Source: Cavia porcellus (taxonomy: Eukaryota > Chordata > Mammalia > Rodentia > Caviidae). From it: DNA of 64,000 nt. The notes below the pieces were generated by a model that did not search any database, was not told where the DNA came from, and worked only from the letters and a program-made list of their open reading frames with translations. Positions 1-11,759 of this stretch are shown one piece after another (position 1 is the first letter of the stretch; every line of letters starts with the position of its first letter). The position numbers and the translations under genes are program-made. The stretch is from positions 26,692,001-26,756,000 of the forward strand of contig NW_026947496.1 of NCBI RefSeq assembly GCF_034190915.1, in the 5' to 3' direction.

Positions 1-1720
1 GCATATTTACCTAATTTCCCTTTGCTTATGCTACTTCTGCTCTCAGGACAGATGATGCTAACCACATAAACCATTTGACATAATGGAAATGCATTCATTC
101 TCCTCTGAACCCTATCAAATGGCATTTAGATCTCATTTAAAAAGAATTCTAGCCATTAAATGCATAAAATGCTTTCTTTTAATATTGTTTTCTTAGCATT
201 GCTAATTAATTCTGTATGAGAAGGAACATCTAGTATCACATTTTTAAGTCCAAAGGCAATCATTGCCACAGTGTTCTTCAAATCTACTGGAACAAGAAGA
301 TACATTTGCCAAAATCTGTATCCTGTTCTTTCTGCATCTTCACTTGTGTGTTTCACGCAAAACTGATTTCAGTAGAATAAATAACCTGTTTATGTTTTTA
401 TTTAAAAATAAAACTATAGCACTCTAAAGAACCCAGTGTTAACTTTCTTTAGTGAATAACTTCCATAGTAAATGCATCTCTTCCTTTTAGACAATTAAAT
501 GAGTATTTTCAGAAGTTGATCATTTCTCTCAAACTACAAGACCTTAAAAGTTACCTAAATATGCTCCACTATTAAAAATTGTTTTTATTTTTTATCCCCG
601 CACTTGTTTTCTCCTCCCACCAAATCTATCTGGATAATTATTTTTTTAAGGTAAAAAGTAAAGATATTCTCTATACACTTAATCAGACTAGACTAGGCAA
701 TTTGGTAGCTGTCACTTGAAATGGATGTGTTGTCACCTCATTGGGAATGGATGAGAGTGTAGTCCTTAAATAAATGATAAACAAGAACCAGCAGCCACAG
801 AGTAAAAGGGAGAAGGTGAGGAGGTGAGGCAGACATAATAAAAATAAATAAATAAACCAGCAGGGTTTTGCAAAGAGCAAGGATTAATCTCTCTGGTTTA
901 TTGTCACTGAGTTTATTTGAAAGACAGGAACCATCACTTGGGTGTTCCTTGAACCATTTTATCTTTACCTGTACACAGTTTGACAACTGCGTTTTGACTT
1001 CAGGGACACAGTAACTGATGGAAAATGAAAATCAAAAGAAGGCGGTCAAAGAAGAGAAAGAGACAGACTTGAGTTATTGCTTACATAATAATAATTCCCC
1101 TTTCTGCTGGCGCTCTACCAGTATAAGAACCAGGGAACAGGAATTTTTTCAGACTTTTGAATCCATTAGTTTTTCACCTTTTAAAGATGGAACAACCAAG
1201 CTGAGGAACTGCTTAAATAGAAAGGAAAAGGAAATATTTAAAACTGTAGAAAATTGTAAAGCTGATAAATTATAATGTATCACTCTCAACTATTCTCCTA
1301 TAAATGTTGGGACTGAAGTAGATTGGTTTAAAGGTTAAAAGAATAAAAACAGACACCAAAGATATGAAAATATTTATTGAGAAAGGGGTAGAATCACATA
1401 TGAAATATATCTTATTATCCTTTTAAAGGAAAAAAAAACAATATTTAAACTATCATGTTCATTTTTTAAGAGAAAATAAAGATGAATTTAGTGTGTTAAC
1501 ATAATTTATCTTGTGCTTATTTAACATACTATCTCTTAACTAATTATAGAAACATCAATGATGAGCAAAACGAAGTCCTTGGTTGTTACTGTGAGCTCTG
1601 AAGAGGTCAAGCCAGGGCACACTTTCCATGGGCCTTCCAACTGTGTTATTCCTTCATCTGAAAATCACATTTTTAAATTTTCTAATGATCAACTTTCAGG
1701 TGCATAGTTTCAAGTACCTA
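1..1720. other. AT-rich noncoding stretch, no repeat recognised
   Basis: I see no recognisable gene or repeat here. The longest open frames are a 66-codon minus frame at 156-356 and an 85-codon plus frame at 1018-1275. Neither shows a domain I recognise, and frames of this length arise by chance in such sequence. The minus frame is discussed under findings because an AG precedes it and it reads as a compositionally ordinary protein. Confidence 0.5.
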
Positions 1721-1724
1721 GATA

Positions 1725-2250
1725 TGTTCCAGTCATTGTGGCTGCATAACAAATCACTGCAGGACTTAGTAGCTTAAAACACTTATTTATATGTTCAGTC
1801 TTTTGGGCCAGCTGCAGCAAATATAACTTCCTCTTCCCCATGATGTGTTCTGGGCCTTAGTAGAAGACTCAAACATGGAACTGAAATCATTTGACATCTC
1901 TTTTACTCCAAGTCTGACTATTGATGCTCACTATGTGATAAGAGTCTTAATTTCTTTCTCTCTCTAGGCTTCTTGATTTGACATCTATGTATGAACTCAC
2001 CCAGGCTCACCTTCAACATGGTGACTAGATTCCATGGATAAATGCCTCAAGAGAAAGAAAGCACTGGAGAGAAGCTGAATTGCCTATTTTAATCCAGCTG
2101 TGGAAGTCATGTGGTGTGATTTGTGCCATGTTCAATGCATTAGAAATGTCAGAAATCTGCCCAGGGTCAAGAAGTGTGATCGGAGGGTGCCCTTCTTGAT
2201 AGGAAATATGGATGATCTGGGAGAGCATGAGAGAAGGAGAGTGATTCCAG
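1725..2250 (-). repeat. probable ancient MaLR (MLT1-like) LTR remnant
   Basis: The sequence from about 1735 (gctgcataacaaatcactg, then ttagtagcttaaaaca) resembles the reverse complement of the 3' end of MLT1-type LTRs, which end in a 'taagccacc...tttgttatagcagcc'-like stretch. The rest is too decayed to place, and the right border is a guess. Open frames on both strands at 2025-2482 are likely accidental within it. Confidence 0.35.
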
Positions 2251-3277
2251 GACATTTTTTCAAAGTACAGTTTGCTCCGAGAGGAATTAAACGTACAGGG
2301 AAACTGGGACATTTACTCAACATTCTATGGCTGATAGTTTCTGGGGCTGAGAACAAATCTGTGTCTCTCTGATTCCAAATTCTCCTCTCAATTACAAAAT
2401 ATTGAGGAAATAGTAATCTGAACAGGCATTTCCCTCCATGTAGTGGTGATGTCTTCATGGAAATAAAGTTTCTTAAAGACACAAAATGAAAACAAACTGT
2501 TACTTCACTTCACTAAATTTGAATTGTATTAGGCCGGAGCAAGGTAATTAAAAGTCACTTGCATGTAATTTGGAAGCTATGAAGAAACTTCTAACCTTAA
2601 AAGGCTGAGTTTTAAAGTAATTTTATGTGTAAGATATTTGAAGATGCAAGCTTCTGAGTGGATTTAATATATGCATGTAAGACAAACAATGTGTATAATA
2701 ATAAATTAGGATCTAAAGTGTATGATGTAAAAAATTTGCCAGAGGCAAAAAAATGTAATTGGATAAAACAAATATTAGTGATGTTATTCTGGTTTACATA
2801 TGAATAAAATGTTAGAAAATGAAAAAAAAAAAACTACCTCTGTTAATAGATCAGCAGATCTAATTGCTAAAATGGTCATATTACTTCAAGTGATCTACCA
2901 TTTCAATCCAAACTCTATTAATGTACAAACAGCATCCTTTACAGAACCAGAGAAAACATCCTACAATAAATGTGGGACTAAAAAAAGACATGGTAAAGCT
3001 GAAACAGTACTGAAGAAAAAGTGGAAGCCTGGAGATATCACAATACCCAAATCCAAACTATACTACAAAGCCTTACTAACAGAAACAGCATATCACTAGC
3101 ACAAAAAGATATGTAAACTCATGAAATAGAACAGAAGATGCATAAAAAATAATACAAACCAATGACCATTTGATTTTTGATACAGGTACTAAAAACTATG
3201 CATAAGAAGGACATTCTCTCTAACAAATGATGTTAGGAAAGCTTGATATTACAGACAGAAGATTGAAATTGTATCTC

Positions 3278-3408
3278 GGGGTTGGGGATTTAGCTCAGCG
3301 GCATAAGCGTCTGCCTTGCAAGCAGGCAGTCGTGAGTTCGATCCCTGGTACCGATAAAAACGAAAAAGACAAAGAAAAAGAAAAAAAAAAAAAAAAAACA
3401 AAGAAAAC
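3278..3408 (+). mobile_element. ID-type SINE (tRNA-Ala-derived), long-tail subfamily
   Basis: The body starts GGGGTTGGGGATTTAGCTC and keeps an A box (TAGCTCAGCGG) and a B box (GAGTTCGATCC) of the internal Pol III promoter. The anticodon-like stem-loop CCTGC-CTTGCAA-GCAGG shows a TGC loop, as in tRNA-Ala. The body is followed by GATAAAAACGAAAAAGAC and an A-rich tail. GTATCTC (3271-3277 and 3409-3415) flanks it as a target-site duplication, with a slightly imperfect extension upstream. It lies in the L1 of 2.87-4.63 kb. Confidence 0.92.
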
Positions 3409-3630
3409 GTATCTCTATTTTTCACCCAGTACTAAAAGCAAATCAAAATAAATCAAAAACCTTAATATAACACTGGAAAGTTTGAAACTTCTGGGAGAAC
3501 ACACACAGTCATGGAAACATTTGAATCTATAGACACAGGCAAAAATATTACTGAACTGGAACAGAATAGTGTAATAAATAATATCAAGGATAAACAAATG
3601 AGAGTAAATAAAATTAAAAATGTCTGCACA

Positions 3631-3731
3631 GGGCTGGGGATTTAGCTCAGTGACACAAGTGCCTGCCTGGCAAGCACAAGGTAGTGAGCTGAATTTCTGG
3701 TACCAAAGAAAGCAAAATAAAACAAAAACCT
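3631..3731 (+). mobile_element. ID-type SINE, older subfamily
   Basis: The body begins GGGCTGGGGATTTAGCTCAG and ends in a CTGGTACCAAAGAAAGC-type tail without the GATAAAAACGAAAAAGAC extension. The B box is degenerate (GAGCTGAATTTCT). A flanking repeat TCTGCACA occurs at 3623-3630 and again from 3732. It is a second SINE within the same L1 fragment, and it is more diverged than the copy at 3278. Confidence 0.88.
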
Positions 3732-5269
3732 TCTGCACAGTAAAGCAAACTATCAACAGAATTAAGAAAGTACCTAAGGACTGGAATAAATCTACATCTA
3801 GAATACATAAAGAGTTTAAAAATTGCCACCCTCGAAACATCCAGTCGATAAATGGGCAAATGATTGGCACAGATACTTCTAAAAAAGGTATACAAATAGC
3901 CAATAATTATATAAAACTTATTTAATATTTCTGGTTATTATGGAAAGGCAAATCAAGACTATGCTGAAGTTCCACTTCAGTTTAATCAGAATGGCTGTTC
4001 ATAAAGAATACAAAAAACAGTGAATTCTGGTCAGGATGTGGGAAAATGAACCCTTCTACATTGTTGGTAGCAAATAAACTCACACAGCCACTATGGACAT
4101 CAGTAAGAAAAGTCCACAGAAAACTAAATGTAGAACTGCCATTGATCCAACTATGATACTGGTATACACTTAACAGAATTAAAGAGAATACTACAAAGAT
4201 ACCAGCACATCCAAATGTATAGCACTGTAATTTACAGTAGCTAAGCCCAAGAATCAGCCTAGCTGCCTGTCAACAGATGAAAATAGAGTATATATACACA
4301 TAACATAATACTTTTCAGCCATACTAGATAAAAAAAAATCATGTAATTTTCAGGAAAATAGATGGACCTAGAAACTATCATATTGAGTGACATAAGCCAG
4401 ACTCAGAAAATTTCATATTGTATTTTCTTCATATAATCTATAAATAAATAAACAAAACAAATAGTAAAGTCATGAAAATTGACATCTGACTTTAAGAGAT
4501 GGGGAAAGAGACAGGGATGGAGAAAAAAGTAGTGGGGAAGAAAACAGTCAAAAATATATTATATGAATATACTAGTATGCCAAAATGAACCTCATTATTC
4601 TGGATTACTAATATGCACTACTAAAAATGAAAAGAGATATATACCCCAAATCCTTTTCAGTGATGTCTGGTTATGAACATTTAAACTTTATAAATCTAAA
4701 AGATGTCCATAAGCTTAAACCAAATTATTATATGTAAATAGCATACCTTGAAGGCAATTTCTTTTTTAAATACTTGAACTGCAAAAGTATCAGCCATAGG
4801 AATCAATGTTTATATTATCATAAAGGGGAAATTCCTTGTAACATGACATCATGGCCAAGTTTTCCCCAAGTAGAGTTCAAGACAAATTATTCAGTCAGTT
4901 TGTTTGTTTGCAAATGTGTCCACAGGAGGCAGCGGCCACCAGTGGGGAGAAAGTTCACGTGGAAAAGCAATGTCATGGTGATCTTTGACAGTAGCTGTGT
5001 CATTGCTACAGAAACTACTGAGAATGCTAACAGACTAGACATGAGCAGATGTCCGCCAGAGACTAAAAGAAAGGAAGTTTTACCCACTGGCTGCTAAGCC
5101 CTGTAGGGCTGTGTTGGTCAAAGGGTCATCTACTTCCCTCCAGCCCTGGGTGCTGTTCCTGGAGAGCACAGTGAGTCCTGCAGTGACCCACCTGTCTCCT
5201 TGAAGGAGCTGTGGCAGAGAATGGCAGCTGGCAGCACTGGAGAGAGACCACTGCTGTCCCCTGTGCCAG

Positions 5270-6090
5270 GCTGGAGTCAATGAGTCCTTTAATCATGTTG
5301 TTATTGAGACAAAATTTGCATAAAATGAAACATCTTCATGACTCAGTTCCACGAGTGTTGACATTTGCACTTATGTACGAAACTGTCGCTTCTCATGACT
5401 AAATCACTACTGACATTACACTTGGTGTTCTAAAATCTTTGTGTTTAATTCTCTTCAGACTCGTGCCAACTATTTGATGGCTTCTGCCCCTGCAAACTGA
5501 ACATTTGACTTACATATATCAGTTCTATAATTATTTATATGTGATAAAAAATATGTGCCTTCGTTTATGGCTTCTTTCACCCAACGTCACATTGACCACC
5601 TTTTTCTCGTTGGAATAAAATGTTATTTTTTTTTTGGTACAGATCCTCACCAATAGCACTGTGGTTTCTAATTTTAATGTATTACAAGTAAAGTGATTAT
5701 AAAAATTCCTTTACCAACCATATTGTGGCTGTGTGCTTATGTCTTTTGGGGACAGATACCTAGGATTAGAGTTGCTGGGTTTACAGAGTGGAAACTTAAT
5801 TTTACCACAGTGTTACTGAGTGGTTTCACATATGTTGGTGTGTTGTTAAAGAACCACTTGTTGCTCTATATCCTTGCAAATGTTGTGTATTTTCTGATTT
5901 TTTTAAAAAAAATACTTACTTTTTTAAAACAACACTGAGTTTAATGGATACAAAATAGTACTTTATCTTATCATTTTATATTTCCATCAATAACACTGAA
6001 ATTGAACATTTTTATAAGCTTATAATTGCTTGTTGGCTATTCTTATCTTTTGTGAAGTATATTTGTTCAAGTCTTTACCCATTTATAATT
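5270..6090 (-). mobile_element. ancient LINE-1 fragment, minus strand (ORF2 end/3' region)
   Basis: Plus-strand phrases match the reverse complement of the end of old L1 ORF2. Examples are 'ttatggcttctttcaccca' near 5565, 'gacagatacctaggattaga' near 5750 followed by 'gttgctgggtttacagagtgg', and 'ccttgcaaatgttgtgtattttctgat' in pieces near 5870. Decay is heavy and no L1 reading frame survives. The exact borders are unknown. The 81-codon plus frame at 5693-5938 is antisense to it and has no meaning of its own. Confidence 0.7.
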
Positions 6091-6094
6091 GTGC

Positions 6095-6620
6095 TACAAA
6101 TTAGTTTTCTATTGCTGCTATAACACATTTCTATAAACTTAGTAGTTAAATAACAATTTTTGCATTATTTTTGCGGTAAGTATGCAAAACTTCATACAAC
6201 ACTGCTCAGCTTTGTTTAGTCAAATTTTATGCACTCTGCCACATGTGAGTACTTGCCAGTTTGGACGGCATAAATGGAGTGGGATGATTCTTTAATTTTC
6301 ATGAGAATTCCCATCTGAGATAAGATCTTTGTCCCTGCCAACATACTTGATTTAGAAATATCAAAAGAGAAGCAGAAAAATAAATAGTCAAGCTTGGTTA
6401 AGAAGTGGGATTCTATTTCCTATCGATGTTTCCAGTTTTCACATAAGATTAAAATAAACACCTATAGAACAGTGACACAAGCAGAAAACCCAATTCAGGC
6501 AAGAAGTAGAAGACTGAGTCTGCTCTTCTTATAGTTATCGGGCATCAGCATTCTCAGATGCTGGCACGGTAAGTATCTTCAGAGGAAATGAGAATGTTGT
6601 CTACCAGCCTCGTTATAAAA
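6095..6620 (-). repeat. MLT1-like MaLR LTR, minus strand
   Basis: The start (ttagttttctattgctgcta, then taacacatttctataaacttagtagttaaataac) is the reverse complement of the typical MLT1 3' end. Further right the block 'cccatctgagataagatctttgtcc' fits the LTR body only loosely. It is old, and the right border is approximate. Confidence 0.5.
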
Positions 6621-6848
6621 ATTTCATTCTCTCCAGTCTCTACCTAGGCTATATACCTGGTCATCCTGAATTGAGGAGTAGGATGGGGAGAGGATATTCT
6701 CTTTAGTATCATTCATCCTGTGACAACAGTAAGTGGAATTATATATAACAATGATTCTTGTTGCTTTGAAACACACATTTACCTACTCCTTTTGCAGAGT
6801 TCTCTAGGTTTTTTGTTATATACTTCCTAACATCTGAAGTACTTATTA

Positions 6849-6849
<1 letters not shown>

Positions 6850-6890
<41 letters not shown>
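6850..6890. repeat. (TA)n microsatellite
   Basis: About 41 bases of uninterrupted alternating A and T. It explains the run of Ile-Tyr codons in a minus-strand frame across it, which is not a gene. Confidence 0.98.
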
Positions 6891-6892
<2 letters not shown>

Positions 6893-7056
6893 TTACTATA
6901 CTTTAAAATGGTTTCTTCTTCTTTTAAAAGCTGATAGAATTCAACAATCAAGCTAAGTCCTGCAATTCTGTTTATAAGGAAATATTTTCTTACTGATTCA
7001 ATCTCATTCATTAGTGGTCTTACTTACATTTTCTTTGCCTTTATGTTTCCATTTTG

Positions 7057-7442
7057 CCACATGTCTTAGTCACTTCTCTCTCATTGCTGAGACAAAATAC
7101 CCGACATTCCAAGTTAAAGAGGGAAAGTTTTACTTCGCTTGTAGTTTGTGGAGGTTTCAGTCCACACTTGGCTGACTTCAAGGCTGAGGGCAACAATTCA
7201 TGATGGTGGAGTTAGCAAAACCAACAAGAGCCAAAAGGTGAAGAAAGCCAAGAGAAGACTCTTTTTGTACCTTATATTGTGTGCAAGCCACTCACCCTAG
7301 AATGAGTCTGGCGCTCACACCCATAATCCCAGCGCTAGACAATGGATCAATCACAGATTCTAAGTCCTGCTGCCTCCAAAAACCACACCCCCCATGATTG
7401 AGGGTTTAGGGGGCATCCAGACACAAACCATACCAGCACATG
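7057..7442 (-). repeat. MST-like MaLR solo LTR, minus strand
   Basis: On the plus strand it begins TGTCTTAGTCACTTCTCTC and ends with CAGACACAAACCATACCAGCA, the reverse of the usual MST-family start 'tgctggtatggtttgtgtctgg'. Internal landmarks are 'tactgagacaaaatacc'-like and 'cataatcccagcgctagac'-like sequence. No internal coding region accompanies it, so it is a solo LTR. The same LTR type recurs at 17.5, 48.3 and 52.3 kb. Confidence 0.75.
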
Positions 7443-7459
7443 TGTATAGATTGTGTGAC

Positions 7460-8390
7460 TATTTGTGTTTACAAATTTTTCAATTTCTTCTAGGTTTTCC
7501 AATTTGCTGGTGTATACACAGTGTGACCAAAAGATACAAAGAATATTACATTTTTTGAAAATGTATTACAGTAAAGAACACACTGTCATTAACCTCCTTC
7601 AAAATTCTCCACTTTGCTTGGAACTCCCTTTGCCCATCACTTTTGCCATTTTCTGAAGCAATTCTGGAAATGTTTTTGTTTTTGCTTTTGTTTTACTAGA
7701 TCTTGAGTTGTGCTGTTATAGCTGTTCTGATATCTTGAATCAATTCAAAATGTTTACCTTGCATGGTCATTTTGACTTTGGGGAAGAGCCAGATGTCTTC
7801 CAGTACCAGATTCAGTGACTAGAGTAGATGAGAACAAGATGTAATGTTTTTATGAGCTGCTTTTCTGTTGGACGGCACTCAGCAACATTCACTGTAGGCT
7901 TGCTGATACCTCATAAAGATAGTCATAAAGGAAGATTTCCAGGCTGCTTCAGAAAGCAACAAGAACAAATGAATGCATATGTTTGAAGCCAGTGGATGAA
8001 TGACAAATTGTTTTTGATGTACTCCTTTTTTAATTTTAACATATACTGTATATTTTTATCAAACTTTGTAGTTATTTTTGATAGCCCCTAATGATTTTTT
8101 ATATTTCTATGTATCCAGCTTGTCTCTTTTTTCATCTTAAATTTTATTTATTTCTAATTTTTATTGATCTTACAAATTGTCAGTTTTGCTTTTCTTTTCC
8201 CAAATTAATTCTGTTTCTCTAGTATTTTTACTGTTATTTTATACCTATTCATTTCTGCTCCAATCTTCGTTCTTTCTCTCCTTTACTAATTTTGTGTTTG
8301 ATTGTTGTTTTTTTACACCATTGGATTTCTTCAATGTGAGATTTACATTACTTCTTATGATTTGCCTTTCATAAAAAGATCCATTAAAGT
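7460..8390 (-). mobile_element. old LINE-1 ORF2 fragment, minus strand, interrupted by a mariner relic
   Basis: Left part: 'caatttcttctaggttttcc' followed by 'aatttgctggtgtata' (7475-7512) matches the reverse complement of mid ORF2. Right part (about 8030-8390): 'ttatttatttctaatttttattgat' in pieces and 'tacaccattggatttcttc' also match L1. Between them sits about 500 bp of unrelated sequence with mariner transposase remains. No frame is intact. Confidence 0.6.
7513..8025. mobile_element. palindromic mariner-derived relic inside the L1
   Basis: Two arms resemble the end of a mariner transposase gene in opposite directions. The minus arm is at about 7635-7670; its reverse complement includes 'ttgcttcagaaaatggca'. 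The plus arm is at about 7931-7971 and includes 'gctgcttcagaaagcaac'. Translated pieces resemble the C-terminal 'F-R-K-W/Q-Q' block of mariner transposases. Roughly 260 bp of spacer separates the arms. I could not define terminal inverted repeats or a TA duplication. A second example lies near 43 kb. Confidence 0.5.
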
Positions 8391-8399
8391 ATGTTTTAA

Positions 8400-11300
8400 A
8401 AATATGCAGAATACGTGTAAAATATCACATTCGGTCTTAACAATAAAATAGGAAAAGATCCTGTTGGCACAGTGCTTTTGTACCGAATACCTTTTCCTCT
8501 TTCTGAAAAAGAATCATTAGGTTCTTATTTGAAATCTTTTTACTTTTTGATTTAGGCATTTATAGTTATACACTTCTGTTTTGGCATTGGTTTTGATATG
8601 CCATCTAATGTGGAGGACTCTCCTTAAATAGAGAGCAATTATCTCCATTTTGGCTATGACTCTATCTTCCATCTACTGATACACACAGAGCTGGCTAAGC
8701 CATTTCCTTTTCCCTTCAGTTGGCTCTAAGAATTGCAAATAAGGATAGCTGAGGTGCTGTTGTGTAATCTTTGAAGGTAGGTAGTCGCTGTTTCCCTGCC
8801 CCTTAATTCTCATCAAAACACAGCTTGGTGGGATGTAGAGTCACCATTCCAGGGCTGTCAATGGTGCTCAAGCCTCAAGATAAGAGGCTATGACTTACAG
8901 GGCAGAAAAGTTTGCACATCAAAGCTCAAACACCCCCCCCCCAACACTAATTGCTACCTGAATTATGTTATGCAGATTGATCGTTCTGCATATCCTTCCT
9001 TCTGCATATTGCAGAGATGCTTTCAGGCCTACTGCACAGACCAAGTCTCAGTATTCACCTATCTCAAACCACTCACTTCTCCACAAATTAATAACATCAG
9101 GGTTAGCCCCTTGGTCAAGGCCTTTGTTCCAATGCACCTTCGTTCTGGCTGGACATAGGACTCCTTGAAGCTTAGTGTCTATTCTTGCCAGGGGTTTGCA
9201 CTGGAAGTAGTAGTTTGTAGTTAATTCACTAGAATTCCAATAACAGGCCATGGAAAGGGGCATGGCTGGAAAATGCAGTGTTGCATTTTAGTGCATGTCC
9301 ACACTAACATCTCTGTCCATATGTAAAGTTTTCATAGCAATAACTGCACTTCATGCTCAAATGTGGGTTTTGCCTACAATTTAGTAACCATAGACTTGAG
9401 TTCTAGGTGTAACACTGTCATCAAGTAGTAATTTAAAATACTAATGTTTTTGTTCCTCAGTTACATTAGCTCCTGAAGGATGAACCATTTATGTTTCCAG
9501 GAATTGCTTGATATTTTCAATAAAAGAATAGATGTGAAAGCAATTCCTAACTGTGTACATTTATTATGCATTCACACAACATGTGTTATTGTTATTTCAA
9601 GCTCTTAGAAGAAAAAGGATTTTTTTCACGTTTTGCTTACTTTTTGCAACTCAGTTAAACATTCAGAATGCATTTCTATTAGGTGCTCCTTTACATATTA
9701 TATAAACATACTTATTGTATATTTGTTAATTACATGTTATCAAGAATGTCTACAACTTATAGTACCTCATACCTGATTCACAATATCTTTGAAAAGGCTG
9801 AATTTTCAATGAATATTTGAAACACGGTACTTTCTGCTGAGAGGAATGGACAGGGAAAATGTCATATGTAATGTTTGTACAATATTAAAGCCAATTCTTT
9901 GCTTCTTTAGTTTTCATGACTTTCAGCCCATCATCCTCTGCTAGTCCGAATTTTATTTTCTAGGTGCACTTGTATTAGAAAAACAAAATAATTCCAGATG
10001 CCCCTTCACTAACATTCATGCAGCATCACATTGGACAGCAGCCTGGAGGTCTAGTTAAGGGGGCCACTCTGTGAGTTGGCATCAGGGGCTTAAACAAGTC
10101 ACATTTGCAAGTGGCCAGCACCTCATTCTCAGTGCAGTCTTCATTGGTTTCAACCTCCCCACCTTCCGTTCTGTCTCTATTCTCCTTGTGCAGCCCTCTA
10201 AATTCTGTGGGGCTTAATGAATATTCTTCAATGTACAGGAAAGACAGCAGACTCAGGGAAAAATGTCTGCCATAAAAAATGTGCAAGTGAAATAGCATTG
10301 TCACTGCTACTGCCCCAGTACAGATCACAGAACGATGGCCTCAGTGTGAGTCCTCCCGGTGCCCAGGAAAAATGAAAACAACATTGTAATAAATTAGCTG
10401 GAACTGCACTTCCCTGGGTATTCAGTGACAGGGTGATAAATAACCCCAGGCACGTACAATTTGGTTTTCCTTTTGCCAAGGTTTTCTACCACAGTATTTT
10501 TAGGCTTTAAGTCATGGTCATCAACCTTGATTAATACAGAGAGGGAGAGTTAAGATACCATGGAGTGTATGTTCCTTTGAAGAGTACAAATAATAACAGC
10601 ACAATACTTTATCTGGGTTAAGCTTTCACTGATCATTACAGGATAAGCATTTGTATATATAATCAGTAACTGCAATATCCCGACTCTCTTTATAAAATAA
10701 ATACTTTGAATAGCCTAGCAGCACATGTGGTTTGTTTCTTTCTCATGACTGAGGCGTTCTTTCTTGACTTCTCATTTTTGCATTTCTGTGATGGGGGAAC
10801 TTAAGCTATGCAACATTATTTTTTGTATTAAATTTAGCCTTCAGTACATTTTCATATACGTATGTATACACACACACATATATATCCATATACTCACATT
10901 TATATATAAATTATGTATATAATACAATTGTGTTTTATAAATATTTATATCACATTCACTTAACCTCAATCCATCAAATAAATCCAGTTATATTTGCACA
11001 ACTTTCTCAGGGAGGGAACAACAGCGTACAACTTTTCTAGTAAACTACTTCTGTTAGAAATAAATCTATATTTACTATAGCCCAGTCATCTTTGTTTTCT
11101 GATGAAAACAAAAGGAAACCATAAAGCATCCATTCACCATTAATTATTGCACTACATAAAACGAATGTTCATAAAAATAGCAATAAAACTGATTTTCACC
11201 AAACAGAACAACTGAACAAATAGTTTGTTTCCATTTTTTGAAAGATGATTTGCATAATTAACTCAAATATCCTGGATATAGTGTGATCATTATCCACTCG

Positions 11301-11540
11301 TTTATTTACTGTGGCACTATTCTTCCCTTAGCCCCGGCAGGCTGCGATGAGTGAGACCCTGCTTCACCATTGTGAGGCCCAAGGGTATTTGCCCACACAG
11401 ATACAGATATTGTGGCTCAGAAAGTAAAAACAGTTCTCATGCATTTAGCAACTAAACCATACCAAGCATCATTGCAAGGGTTTATTTTCTTTATCTTATT
11501 TCATTTGCAAAATTCTTATAGTTGATAGTACAGTATAGTG
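8400..11540. other. noncoding stretch, nothing confidently identified
   Basis: This contains a run of C at about 8932-8942, a relatively GC-richer block at about 8640-9290 that might be an old LTR, another at about 10030-10480, and a TA/CA-rich patch near 10860-10925. None gives a recognisable gene. Open frames at 8965-9263 and 10026-10479 occur on both strands at once and lack recognisable domains. Confidence 0.5.
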
Positions 11541-11559
11541 GTTGCTTTAAGGGTTTATT

Positions 11560-11735
11560 TTTCATCTTAATTTGAGAAATGATAATATTAGTTAGTACAA
11601 TTTTATTCCCTTTTTGGGATAAGAAACAAAAAGAACAGGTTGTTTATCTGGCTGAAATTAGTAAGAAAGTGACAGAATCAGAATTCAAAACCAACAATCT
11701 GTTTTAGGCACTTCAGCCCCTACCCAGTGGAATAG
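11560..11735 (-). repeat. MIR SINE, minus strand
   Basis: The block 'gctgaaattagtaagaaagtgacagaatcagaattcaaaacc' (11652-11693, given here in part) matches the MIR phrase 'gctagtaagtggcagagccaggattcgaaccc'. It is ancient and diverged, and its borders are approximate. Confidence 0.6.
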
Positions 11736-11759
11736 ATCTTTTAAAAATTGCCATCAGAG

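Larger units (their letters stand above)
2870..4630 (+). mobile_element. 5'-truncated LINE-1 (ORF2 C-terminal end plus 3' UTR), plus strand
   Basis: The frame at 2800-3099 resembles the C-terminal part of L1 ORF2 protein, with a motif like 'PGDITIPKSKLYYKALL' matching the conserved 'GGITLPDFKLYYKA'-type block. Downstream sequence keeps typical late-ORF2 phrases: a tggtcaggatgtgggaaaatg-like block near 4030, an 'accattgatccaac'-like block near 4140, and 'gaaactatcatattgagtgacataagccag' in pieces near 4370-4400. Many stops and indels show it is dead. Two ID SINEs (3278-3408 and 3631-3731) have inserted into it, so the L1 predates both. The upstream border is uncertain. Confidence 0.8.

Noticed and set aside
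1018..1275. 85-codon plus-strand frame as a small gene
   Set aside because: No recognisable domain, splice context or promoter. It is too short to exceed chance in this DNA.
3278..3350. tRNA-like sequence with A and B boxes
   Set aside because: It is the body of an ID SINE with a tail and target duplication, not a tRNA gene: the acceptor stem is not conserved and there is an A-rich 3' tail.
6739..7011. Membrane-like Ile/Tyr repeat protein
   Set aside because: Translation of the (TA)n microsatellite.
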